From Zea mays (taxonomy: Eukaryota > Streptophyta > Magnoliopsida > Poales > Poaceae), in NCBI RefSeq assembly GCF_902167145.1, contig NC_050098.1, positions 132,692,207 through 132,756,206 of the forward strand: a stretch of 64,000 nt of DNA, in the 5' to 3' direction. Numbering within the stretch: position 1 is the stretch's first letter; every line of letters begins with the position of its first letter. Under the pieces are notes generated by a model. It was not told where the DNA came from. It ran no database searches and worked only from the letters and a program-made list of their open reading frames with translations. The translations under genes and the position numbers were made by a program. Below are positions 1-10,002 of the stretch, one piece after another.

Positions 1-213
1 CGTGAACAGTACGGGGATACTGTTCACCTATTTATAGGCACGGGTCGCAGCCCATGCAAAATTACATTAATGCCCTTTACATTTATCAATAACTCTAAGA
101 TAATTCTTCGAGGTCTAATCTGGTTTTTCATCTTTAAGTCGGTTTCCTTTTCCGCCGTTATCCCGAAGCTCTTCTACACACAGCTTCGGCTCTGCCCCAA
201 CCTTCGTGTTCTT
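1..213 (-). repeat. LTR fragment, gypsy family B
   Basis: This stretch aligns by eye almost base for base with 58268-58475, inside the LTR of the element at the right end of the window. Shared landmarks are CTATTTATAGGCA followed by a cytosine- and guanine-rich CGCAGCC stretch, ATTACATTAATGCCC and CATCTTTAAGTCGGTT. On the minus strand it has a TATA-like CTATAAATAG, so the LTR is read on minus. The match stops about 20 bases before the LTR of the next element begins at 214. The left part is outside the window. Confidence 0.8.
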
Positions 214-830
214 TGTTGGGGACTTGTTCTCAAATGCTATGAATTAAGAACAATGCAACATAAAATGTTAAATGTTAATGCCCTTCGTCCGTTGAAACAC
301 TATTTCCTTAAGGATTTAATGCACTTCGGACGAAGGTTAAAGACGATACAATTACGAAGGTCGAATCTTTGTAATTGAACTCTAATAGATTGTATGAAAT
401 AATACGAGATATGAAACATTAAAGACAAGCAAATTATAAATGAACAACATCATTTTCATATCAAATTAACTTGATGTACTCAAATATTAGATACATTTAT
501 ACCTCTGCCTTGGCAAAGAATAATTCCTGAATGATGCGATTGCAATTACCGGAAAGCGTGAATAGTAAAGGAATACTGTTCACTATTTATAGGCACAGGA
601 CACAACCTGTGAGGAATTACAATCATGCCCCTCATAAAAGTTTACAACATTGACTCAGACCTTTATGGACTAAAAGGTCATTCTATCTTTAAGTCGGTTC
701 GTCCCTTCACCTTCGGATATGTTGTATTATCAAAGCTTCATGAATGATACCTTCGGCGTCACGTACGGGCAGCTTCAGTCGAAGCTGTCTCTTTCTGCAG
801 GACCTTCGGCGACGAAGCATGGTCCCAACA
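214..830 (-). repeat. 3' LTR of gypsy family A element
   Basis: 617 bp, starting TGTTGGGGACTTG and ending GGTCCCAACA on the plus strand. It matches 9144-9760 with about nine single-base differences and no length change. Relative to the element it is the 3' LTR because pol runs on minus and a polypurine tract lies at 831-845. The minus strand has TATA-like sequence (CTATAAATAG) near 580-590, fitting minus-strand transcription. Its first ~130 bp resemble those of the LTR at 57957. Confidence 0.93.
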
Positions 831-845
831 GTAGCCCCTTCGCGG
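831..845 (-). other. polypurine tract, family A
   Basis: On the minus strand this reads CGCGAAGGGGCTAC directly before the LTR start TGTTGGGACC. A purine-rich GAAGGGGCTAC next to TGTTGGG is the usual plus-strand primer site in grass Tat-type elements. The same GGGGCTAC|TGTTGGGG junction occurs at 58637-58648. Confidence 0.7.
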
Positions 846-1072
846 TGCTAGATCGTTTTTCGTAACGAGCTTGATCCGTGAAAAAAAAGTCTCTTAGGCT
901 TCAGGAAGCCGAAGGTCCGAAAAACACCTTCCCTGAGCTCGTTATCGAGAAACGATAGCGGTCCCACCCTGCAGGGTTACTATTTGGTCTCTGTGGTCCA
1001 CCGCGCAGTGGGTGTGAGCAGCTGTTTGCCTGGTGTAAAAATCCTGACGATTCACCTTCTTACCTGCAGTAC

Positions 1073-1080
1073 TATATAAA
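1073..1080 (+). promoter_or_regulatory. TATA box for the opposite-strand ORF
   Basis: TATATAAA lies 14-21 bases upstream of the ATG at 1094, inside the element and outside the LTR. It faces the plus strand, opposite to pol. The family B element has a comparable CATAAATAAG upstream of its copy of the ORF. The box may put the transcript start near 1105, in which case translation would begin further in. The promoter role is inference from position and sequence. Confidence 0.5.
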
Positions 1081-1093
1081 CAGACGGGTAGGT

Positions 1094-4000
1094 GTGAAGT
1101 TACCACAGCATTCATTGCTATTGCACTGTTTTGCTGCCAAAATTTTTAACCATAGCCGAAGCTTGACTCTCGCAAAAAGACGAAGCTCCAGTTTAAAGCC
1201 TACTTCGTCGGAAAAAAGCTTCGAGAGAGAAAGTTTTTTAGTTCCCAAAAAATTCAGAATTAAATTGCCAGAGTGCGCTCTACCGCTAGAGTTGAGCGTG
1301 AGGAAGGTAAAGCCGAAGGAGCGGAGACTGTTCCTATCTCCGAAGCGATGCAACGATCCGGGCCTGGTGACCTCGAAAGGAATCCGCACTGCCGAGACAG
1401 AGCAAACTGTTGCCGATACAGAACAAGTTGCTGCCGAAGCGGAAGAAGGAGATATTGAGGAAGCTGATTCCGATGATGATTATCATATTGTCATACCAAG
1501 CAAGCCCAGCCATTTGGACTTTGGAAAGTCGACTGTTTCCAAGGCTGATTTCTCCAAAATGGTGAAGTCGGGCTATTTTAGTGAGAATGAGAAGAAGCTG
1601 CTTCGCTTCGGGGGCGAAGAAACTACCCCGAAGCCAGAAAAAGATGAAATAGTTATTTTCAAGAGCTTTCTAAAAGCTGGGTTGAGATTCCCCTTAAATA
1701 GGATGATCTCTGATGTGCTGCAAAGATTTGGTATCTACTTTCACCAACTAACTCCCAACGCGATTGTCTGGCTCAGCGTCTATATCTAGGCTCTCCGAAG
1801 CCAGGCGGTGGAGCCGTTTGCCGACAGCTTCTGTCGAGTTCATGAGCTGCATTACCAAACTAAGGCCAGAAAAGATGGATTGCATGAAAATTTTGGTTGC
1901 TATAATTTTGCTTATCGGAAAACCACGAAGTTTCCCGTGATCAGCTACCGAAGCAAATGGCCGGCAGGCTGGAAATCAGAATGGTTTTATGTCAAAGTTG
2001 ACGAAGACAAAGAGAAGCTGGTTCAGAGCCCTCTTGAATTAATCTTCGGAGAAACAAGACCCCGATGCAAAATGGCAGTAGAAGGTCCAACTTGGGCTGC
2101 ACTGGGCGAATTCAAAATTATAGCAGAACATATTGGCACTAGAGATTTAGTGCAAGAATTCCTGGCCTTCAGAGTTTTTCCAACTATGAAAGAGTGGACA
2201 ATGCCGAAGCTTAAAGGGGAAAAGAAAGAGGGGGAACTCGTCCGACTACCCTACTATTATAAGTTCAAGAAATATTTTAAAGTACCCTGCCAAGAATGGC
2301 TTGATACAATTGAAATAATGAGTAATGAAATTCTTGGGAATTACTCTAAAAAAGAGGACCAACTGATGACAGCGGCCTTCGGCACTCGGCCGAAACGAAG
2401 GCTAAACAGGGTGCTTGATGCCATAGGATTTGAATATGCTGACTACGGCCGACTGGGCGAAGATGCTGGAGGCCCGAAGCGAAAAAGGATTGCCAGCGCT
2501 ACTGACAAAGAAGTCGTCAAGGTAGCCAAAATAAAAAGAAAGATTCTGAAAATCTTAGCGCTGAAGAGTTAAATCCTGAGCCGAAGGTGGCCGCTACAAG
2601 AAAGAGAAAAAGTGCATCCCCAGAGCCGGAAACGCCGGTCCGAGAAGAAGATACTCCTGCTTCTCCTGCTGCTGTTGAAGTAGAAGAGATTATGAAGGTA
2701 ATGACTGAACCCTTGCCTATCAGGCTAAGTCCACTGGCACTGGAACTGACGAAGTTTTTTCAGAGGGACAAGGCAGCTTCAGCAGCAAAAAGTCCTGTGA
2801 AGCCGAAAAAACGGAGAATTATTCAAGTGACAGATGTGATCCATCAGACACCGCCACCAGCGACGGTGTCAAAAATTGTCTCTGCCGAGACTGCCGAAGC
2901 CGAAGGCGCCGCAGCCGAAGCTACTAGAGTGGAAACCACTGAAGCTGAGACCGGCAAAGCCAAAGCTACCGGGGTCGAAGCCAGGACCTCCGAAGAGTCG
3001 AACCTGAAAACTACAATTGAGGTTATTGACAATATACTCCTGAAAATGGCTGAAGAAGAAATTACTGTAGCTGCGGTGAGCACGGCAACTGAAAAGGGGA
3101 AAAAGCAAATTGATGAAATTTCTGAAGAAGAAGATTTTAACTTTCAAGATCTGCTTGGACAAGAGTTACAGACGCTGAGAAAGAGGAGTTGAAAAAATAT
3201 GCCATATCTTGCGGATATAAATCAGGGGCTATGCTATTTGGTGGGGTGAACGAAGGGAAACTAAGATGCCTTCGGAACCGCACCGAGGCCAAAATTGTTA
3301 GAACCCTTTCCAAAAGCATTGGCTTGCCGAAGCTGGAAGCGGACTTGTGCCGTTATCAACGACACCACATCACCGGAAGCTTGCTTTATGCTAACTTCAA
3401 GGTAACAAATATTTTTGTTATTTTATTACTATTATTACTATCTTTTAGGTCGCGTTCTAACGAAGATCGTTTTGACAGAGCATATTATTAAGCAAGGTTC
3501 TAAAAATGCAATAAGATCTGGAAGAAGAGAAAAACAAAGTCGTCATTCAAGATTTGGCTGAAAAAGTTGAAAATCACGAAGCCAATCTGAAAAAGAAAGA
3601 CTTCATAATCCAAGACCTTGAAATCATGGTCAAAGAGCACGAAGGTGCATTAGAAAAGAAGGATTTTATTATTCAGACCATGGAGGGCTCTTTGGCTGAA
3701 GTCCAAACTGAGAATGACAAATTAAAGAATGAATTGCTCCGGCAATCAGAAAAATTCGAGCAAGAAAAGAAATATCTTGAAGCAAGCCTAAAAACTGAAG
3801 TGGATAAATACTCAAATTTGCAGAAATCCTTCAAAGAACTTCAGGAGAAATGCTTAAGCTTCGGCAGCCGATGTGTGCAGCGGCTGAAGGACGTGTTTCA
3901 CTCTGTCGGAGCTAGCTCTTCGAAATTTACACCTTCAGCTGAAAATCTGCCAAGAACATTAGAATATATTGAAGGCGAAGTTGATGCCCTTGACGAAGTT

Positions 4001-4340
4001 ATTGGTGGACACGCCGACTTCTGCGCCCTGGTAGCTTCTCGGGGCACAGCTACTGCTTTTTTGAAGGCTAGCTGCACACATGGAAACATTGTGAACAGAC
4101 CAAACTTCAGCTTGTCAGCTTCGGATTTGATAGATATCCCAAGCTTAGCCAGAAGCATCGGAAATAGATTCATGACCCAGATCTGGGTAAGTGGCGGGCG
4201 GAAAATGGCAGGCGACGAAGCTCGAAGCCATCTTAAGCCGGTAAGAAACTTATGTTTGTTACTTTTACCTTCTCCTTTGAAATTTGTACCTTTCTTACTC
4301 TGCTGTTTGGTATATACAGGATGACGAAGCTGAAGATTGA
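1094..4340 (+). pseudogene. opposite-strand accessory ORF of Tat-type gypsy element (PF04195-like)
   Basis: A chain of ORFs on the strand opposite pol: 1094-1789, 1808-2572, 2587-3192, 3189-3401 and, after a probable intron, 3512-4240. The first two carry the conserved block FLKAGLRFPL...HQLTP...LRSQAVEP...WFYVK, typical of plant proteins labelled 'putative gypsy type transposon domain' (PF04195). A serine/lysine-rich acidic linker with KRKR-type basic stretches follows. The last exon is a long heptad-rich coiled coil (about 3515-3860) and a globular tail. Breaks: a stop at 1787-1789 where the family B copy has Trp, a stop near 2570, and a frameshift near 3165. The biochemical role of these accessory ORFs is unknown. 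It is closely related to the ORF at 58945-62083. Confidence 0.75.
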
Positions 4341-4856
4341 CAATGCTGAAGTTTGACAAAACTGAAGACGAAGCCTTAGCTGAAGCTTAAAGTTGCTTAT
4401 AATGTGCTTTCCTGCAAAAATTCTTGGAGAAACTCTTGTAATATAGATATGGAATAACTCATGTAAATTTGTACATACTTTGCAATATATCCTGTCCCCC
4501 TTATCCGCATTCAGTCTGCTTTGCTGTGGACGAAACCTCTCTTTTGAGCCGAAGGCGAAAAACACCTTCCCTTCTTTTCGTACACAACGAAGCATAGAAA
4601 TTTTTTCCTTCGAATCTTTTCCTTATTTTCTGAAACACCTGTCTTTTTTGTGTAGTATGATGATGATTCTATATATGTCTAAATGGATGTTTATGAATGC
4701 AAATGACATGATGACATGTAATGTGCAAATGAATATTAGGACACATTTTCAAAAAACCATAAGCACAGCCCTTCATCCCCTCAAGAATGATAAAAATCTT
4801 TTTGCCGTTTACTTTTCGGCTTCACCGTTTACTTTTCGGTGTATCAGCGTTGACTT
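4341..4856. other. non-coding stretch after the accessory ORF
   Basis: AT-rich sequence between the end of the accessory ORF and the tandem repeats. It holds CTTCGG/CGAAGC motifs typical of this family, and a pyrimidine-rich stretch with AAAACACCTTCCC near 4559-4572 that recurs near 62233. I see no coding sequence with family resemblance. Confidence 0.5.
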
Positions 4857-4960
4857 TTCGCTGTAAGCCTCCCTTAGGAGCTTCTTCGCCTTTTACTTTT
4901 GGCGGAATCAGCGTTGACTTTTCGCTGTAAGCCTCCCTTAGGAGCTTCTTCCTGTTTTCT
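4857..4960. repeat. two ~64-bp tandem repeats
   Basis: The unit contains CGCTGTAAGCCTCCCTTAGG, then AGCTTCTTCG and a TTTACTTTT...GCGGAATCAGCGTT part. The GCCTCCCTTAGG core starts at 4867 and 4931, 64 bases apart. The same unit occurs three times with 63-64 bp spacing at 62514-62710, in the same relative place in the family B element. Copy number therefore differs between the families. Confidence 0.85.
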
Positions 4961-5145
4961 TTTCTTTTTTCTTTGCACTCGAAGGTGCGTTCTCAGCTTT
5001 TACATTTACATTTTTGGGGGATATCGCTCTTATAGAATTGAAATAAGGAAAAGAAAAATTACATGTTGTGGCCCCATTAAAAACCTTTCTCCCCCTTTGG
5101 AAATGAAAAGGGTGCCACAAAAAGAATATAAAAAATTACATCGAA

Positions 5146-6570
5146 CTAAACATAATATCGCCGAAGCTCATCCGCATCCCACGATCTAGGAATGTCATTG
5201 TCGTCCATATCCTTCAATCTGTAGGAACCGGGTCTTGACGAAGATACTACCAAAAAGGGGCCTTCCCACTTCAGCTGTAATTTGCCTACTGTTTCAGGGT
5301 TAGTTACTCTTCGAAGTACCAAGTGTCCTGGTTCAATGTTCTTCAGCTTGACCTTTCTATCACGCCATTTTATTGTTTCAGCTTGATATTTATTGATGTT
5401 TTCCACAGCTTGAAGTCTGATCCCTTCAATAGCATCTTTTTCTACAGAGCAATCAGCTTCGTTTTCGCTCTCTGCCGAAGCTACTGTCCTTATTGATCCT
5501 GTTTTGGCCTCTTCTGGGGTTATTGCTTCGTCACCAAATAATAGTTTAAAGGGTGTAAAGCCTGTTGATCTTGACATGGTTGTGTTATGACTCCACACCA
5601 CTTTGATTAACTCATCTGGCCACTTTCCCCTGGGCTGATTGAAGATTGACTTCATTATTCCTATCATTATGATCCCATTGGCTCTTTCGACAAGTCCATT
5701 TGACTCTGGGTGTCGGACTGATGCAAAATGGATCTTCGTGCCAATTTGATTACAAAATTCTCCGAAGGCTTCAGAATCAAACTGTGTCCCATTATCCACA
5801 GTGATAGCCTTCGGCACTCCGAAGTGACAAACAATGTTTTGCCAGAAAAACTTTTGAATAGTAAATGAAGTTATTGTGGCTAAGGGCTTCGCCTCAATCC
5901 ATTTGGAAAAATATTCCACTGCCACCACCACATATCTTAAGTTCCCCTGTGCTGGTGGTAATGGACCTAGCAAATCCAGACCCCACCTTTGCAACGGCCA
6001 AGTGGGTTGTATTAATTGAGTTAAAGACGAAGGTTGTTTTTGATCTCTTGCACATTTCTGACAACCTTCTCACTTTTGAACTAAATCCGCTGCATCCGAA
6101 GCTGCCTTTGGCCAATAAAACCCTTGGCGAAAAACTTTCCCAAGCAAGGGCCTAGATCCAATGTGAGATCCACACAGACCTGCATGTATGTCCTTTATTA
6201 ATTCTATACCTTCGGATCTGGATAAGCACTTGAGCAATGGGGAACAGACCCCGCGTTTGTATAACTCCCCTTCTATTATGACATATGGTCGAGCTCTTGC
6301 TTCTATTCTCCTGTTATAAGCTTCGTCGTCTGAAAGAAAATTACCCTGAAGGAAAGAGATGATCTCAGTTCTCCAATCTTCACTATAAACAGGGGAGATG
6401 TTAAGGATTGCTCTTTCAAGAAGCTCGACCGAAGGTGCTTTTATTGTTTCAAAAAATACTTCCGAAGGTATAGGCAGCCCCTGGGCTGCTGACTTAGCCA
6501 ATAGATCAGCGTATTCATTTTCTCCACGAGGAATATTTTTGACAGAGAAACCTTCGAAGGAAGCCTCAAT
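5146..6570 (-). pseudogene. integrase part of gypsy pol (family A)
   Basis: Read on minus from 6570, the end of the second RNase H is followed by a zinc-binding H2C2 region (HAGLCGSHIG...CQKC) and the integrase core. The catalytic residues are visible: D in WGLDLLGP, D in VDNGTQF, and E in SNGLVERANG, giving the D,D,E triad. A GPY/F-like tail (LKWEGPFLV...GSYRL) closes the protein near 5146. There is no chromodomain, which fits Tat rather than chromovirus elements. Two TGA stops, probably from CGA by methyl-C deamination, interrupt it: one at about 6571-6573 and one at 6070 between the second His and the CxxC. The protein would insert element DNA into the genome, but this copy is broken. Confidence 0.9.
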
Positions 6571-6573
6571 CCT

Positions 6574-8604
6574 TCAGACTGTATCTAGGTACTTTTCAAG
6601 CTTCGGGTCTCTTGCTTTGTAACTTTTGTCAATATGACCAGAAATAACTTGAGAATCAGTTTTAAGAATGGCCCTTCTGATTCCCATTGCCTTTAGTTTC
6701 CGAAGACCCAAAAGCAAAGCTTCATACTCGGCGATGTTATTTGTGCAACTAAAATCAAGTCTTGCCGCATAACAAGTTTTAACTTTGGAAGGTGAAACCA
6801 ACACAGCAGCCGCTCCCGCTCCGAAGGTTCCCCAAGACCCATCGCAAAACACTGTCCATGCTTCGGCGTCTTTATTTGTTTCTTCCTCCTGAGCCCCTGG
6901 CGTCCAGTCAGCAATGAAGTCTGCTAACGCCTGGGACTGAATCGAAGATCTATGAACATAATCAATACAAAATTCATTGAGCTCTGCAGCCCATTTTCCA
7001 ATCCTTCCAGTAGCTTCTCGGTTCCTCATAATATCCTTCAGAGGTTGTGAAGAAGGAACAATTATGTTGTAAGCTTGAAAATAGTGCCGAAGCTTCCTGG
7101 AGGCCATCAAGACAGCATACAGTACCTTCTCCAACTCTGTATAATTTTTCTTTGATAAACTAAGAACCTCGGATACAAAATATATTGGGGCCTGCCTCTT
7201 AACTTGGCCTTCAAGCTTCTCCTGAACAAGTGCTGCACTTACCGCTGAGTGCGAAGCTGCCACATATAATAACAAAGGAGCCCCTAGCGTAGGTGGAGTT
7301 AATGTTGTTAGATCTATCAAATACTGCTTCAGCTCTTCGAAGGCCTTCTGCTGGATTGGTCCCCATTGAAAGACTTCAGCTGTCTTCAGCACTTCGAAGA
7401 ATGGTAAGTTTCTCTCTGCTGATCTGGATATGAATCTGTTGAGAGACGCCAGCCTTCCTGTCAATCTTTGAGCCCCCTTTTTTGTACTTGGTGGTTCCAT
7501 TCGAAGTATTGCTTCGATTTTGCTTGGATTAGCCTCGATTCCCTTTGTTGAGACTAGGCAACCGAGAAATTTCCCCTTCTTTACTCCGAAGACACATTTT
7601 TCTGGATTCAATTTTAGACCAGCCTGTCTAAAATTAGCGAAGGTTTCCTGCAAATCAGCAATGTGGTTATCTTGCTTCGTGCTTTTTACAATAATATCAT
7701 CAACATAAGTTAGCACATTCCTTCCTATCTGAGAGTGAAGGACCTTCGCTGTCATTCTGCTGAAACTTCCTCCAGCATTTTTAAGCCCCTCAGGCATCCG
7801 AAGGTAGCAATATGTTCCACTAGGGGTTATGAAGCTGGTTTTTGGTTCATCTTCCTTCTTCATCCATATTTGATGATAGCCTGAATAGCAATCCAGCAAA
7901 CTCATAAGCTCTGATAAAGCTGCTGCATCAACTAAGGAATCTATCCTTGGCAATGGAAACTCGTCCTTCGGACAGGCTTTATTGAGGTCAGTAAAATCGA
8001 TACACATTCTCCATTTACCATTGGCCTTCTTCACCATAACAGTGTTAGCCAGCCATTCTGGGTATTTTACCTCTCTAATAACTCCAGCACTGAGGAGTCT
8101 TTTTACTTCATTCCGAGCACCTTCGGCCTTGTCTTCAGACATTTTCCGAAGCCTCTGCTTTCTGGGCCTGAAGGATGGATCAACATTGAGCGAATGCTCA
8201 ATAACATCCCTGTTAACTCCACAAAGATCATTAGCTGACCAAGCAAAAACATCTTTATTGTTGAACAGAAACCTTATCAAGGTTTTCTCCTGCTCTTTGG
8301 ACAATTGAGATCCCAATAGCACCTTCTGCTCTGCTATATCCTCACATAGGAGCATGGGTTTCGGCTGATCAGCCGAAGCAGCTTTTTCCCTTCTGAACTT
8401 GTATTGCTCACAAGCTTCAGTTCCATCTATATTATGGATTGCTTTTGAGTCTGTCCAATTTCCTTCGGCCCTTCTGGCAGCTTCTTGACTTCCATGAATA
8501 GCAATTGGCCCTTGGTCCGAAGGTATCTTCATGCAAAGATAAGCTGGATGCAAAATTGCTTCGAAGGCATTAAGAGTACCACGACCAATGATTGCATTGT
8601 AAGG
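6574..8604 (-). pseudogene. reverse transcriptase and dual RNase H of gypsy pol (family A)
   Basis: A 659-residue open stretch begins at 8553 and continues in frame from the protease region after a TAA at 8605-8607. The RT has WRMCIDFTDLNKACPKD, the fourth motif LLDCYSGYHQI, and the active-site box YVDDIIVK intact. A gypsy-type RNase H follows (LLLYVAASHSAVSAALVQE...). Then comes a connector and a second RNase H starting FCDGSWGTFGAGAAAVL with NNIAEYEALL and KTDSQ. The second RNase H resembles the extra domain described in Tat elements. The stretch ends at a TGA (6571-6573). RT copies the RNA into DNA and RNase H removes the template in the virus-like particle. Confidence 0.93.
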
Positions 8605-9099
8605 TTACTCCATGTCAACAATATCAAACATAACTTGTTCAGTCCTTGTGTTGTTAATGAATCCGAAGGCCACTGACGTTGAGATTTTGCCGAGTGCTAC
8701 AATCTGCCTTCCTCCGAAGCCGCAGAGGGGATGTGTGGCATCAAGAATTTTATCTTCGGGCTCTTGCATCTGTCTGAAGGCCTTACCAAATATGATATCA
8801 GCTGCACTGCCTCTATCAACCAAAACATTATGGACCAGAAATCCTTTGATAACACAAGAGATAACCATAGCATCATTGTGTGGGTAATCCTTGAGTTGAA
8901 GGTCCTCTTGGGAGAAGGTAATAGGAATGTGAGACCATCTTGACTTGATGAAGGGTCCTTGCACCCCGACATGCTGTACCCTTCTCTGTGCTTCCTTCTT
9001 CTGTTTCTTGTTGGCTGGTTCTGAACATGAACCGCCTGTTATCGGGAGTACCAGCTTCGGAACCGAAGCAGCTCCAGCTTGAATATTGAACGAAGCCAT
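8605..9099 (-). pseudogene. aspartic protease region of gypsy polyprotein (family A), gag missing
   Basis: 164 residues from ATG 9099. It contains the lead-in WSHIPITFSQEDLQLKDYPH and the retropepsin core VLVDRGSAADIIF. The family's usual D-T/S-G triplet reads D-R-G here, which should abolish catalysis. A second protease region (LCGFGGRQIVALG) follows, then a TAA stop before NAIIGRGTL. Upstream there are only 45 bp to the LTR and primer site, so there is no capsid domain or zinc knuckle. The short N-terminal stretch MASFNIQAGAA... may be the original start or a junction left by loss of gag. Confidence 0.85.
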
Positions 9100-9130
9100 C
9101 AGCTCAGAAAAGTGGAAGTGAGTTCACCGG

Positions 9131-9143
9131 AGGTGGGCGCCAA
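9131..9143 (-). other. primer binding site, family A
   Basis: Directly inside the 5' LTR, the minus strand reads TTGGCGCCCACCTCCG. A TGGCGCCCACC start is common right after the LTR of grass Tat-type gypsy elements. Its place fixes the element's direction as minus. I do not assign the tRNA with certainty. Confidence 0.65.
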
Positions 9144-9760
9144 TGTTGCGGACTTGTTCTCAAATGCTATGAATTAAGAACAAGGCAACATAAAATGTTA
9201 AATGTTAATGCCCTTCGTCCGTTGAAACATTATTTCCTTAAGGATTTAATGCACTTCGGACGAAGGTTAAAGACGATACAATTACGAAGGTCGAATCTTT
9301 GTAATTGAACTCTAATAGATTGTACGAAATAATACGAGATATGAAACATTAAAGACAAGCAAATTATAAATGAACAACATCATTTTCATATCAAATTAAC
9401 TTGATGTACTCAAATATTAGATACATTTATACCTCTACCTTGGCAAAGAATAATTCCTGAATGATGCGATTGCAATTACCGGAAAGCGTGAACAGTAAAG
9501 GAATATTGTTCACTATTTATAGGCACAGGACACAGCATGTGAGGAATTACAATCATGCCCCTCATAAAAGTTTACAACATTGACTCAGACCTTTATGGAC
9601 TAAAAGGTCATTCTATCTTTAAGTCGGTTCGTCCCTTCACCTTCGGATATGTTGTATTATCAAAGCTTCATGAATGATACCTTCGGCGTCACGTACGGGC
9701 AGCTTCAGTCGAAGCTGTCTCTTTCTGCAGGACCTTCGGCGACGAAGCATGGTCCCAACA
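9144..9760 (-). repeat. 5' LTR of gypsy family A element
   Basis: 617 bp, TGTTGCGGACTTG to GGTCCCAACA on plus, the partner of 214-830. The two have the same length and about nine base differences (for example 9149, 9183 and the CACAGCATG stretch near 9532-9540), roughly 1.5 percent. This points to a fairly recent insertion if both LTRs belong to one event. Confidence 0.93.
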
Positions 9761-9985
9761 GCTTGTAATCCCCTACTGCAAGCGCACCTGACCTAGGCGT
9801 GGGATGAACACGAAGGCCGCGGGATTTCCACCTCTCTCACGCCTTCTTCCCCCCTTCGCGCTCGGCCTCGCGCCGACCCATCTGGGCTGGGGCACGCGAC
9901 AACATTTTCACTCGTCGGCCCAGGGACCCCCCGGTCTCGAAACGCCGACAGTATGCAGCTAACCTGAGTACGGGGGTGAACTTAT
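9761..9985. other. GC-rich fragment, probably the end of another LTR
   Basis: A cytosine-rich piece (CACGCCTTCTTCCCCCCTTC) ending AAACGCCGACA, unlike what lies on either side. The CGACA end resembles the 3' end of grass gypsy LTRs such as the one ending at 54795. No start or partner is visible. The CACTA-1 coding remnant begins right after it, so the 5' half of CACTA-1 is missing here. Confidence 0.3.
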
Positions 9986-10002
9986 CTACTATGTGAGTCT
10001 TA

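Larger units (their letters stand above)
214..9760 (-). mobile_element. Ty3/gypsy LTR retrotransposon, Tat-like, gag-less (family A)
   Basis: Two 617-bp LTRs (214-830, 9144-9760), both TGTTG...CAACA, flank a minus-strand pol with the order protease, RT, RNase H, second RNase H, integrase. A long ORF series runs on the plus strand between integrase and the 3' LTR. Dual RNase H plus an extra ORF past integrase is known for the Tat lineage (Grande, Cinful and Retand types). Only about 45 bp separate the 5' LTR from the protease-region ATG, so the gag domain and CCHC knuckle are absent. Pol has three in-frame stops and a changed protease motif. I count 9 substitutions between the LTRs. The 5-bp flanks (TTCTT left, GCTTG right) do not match, so no target duplication is visible. 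Confidence 0.9.
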
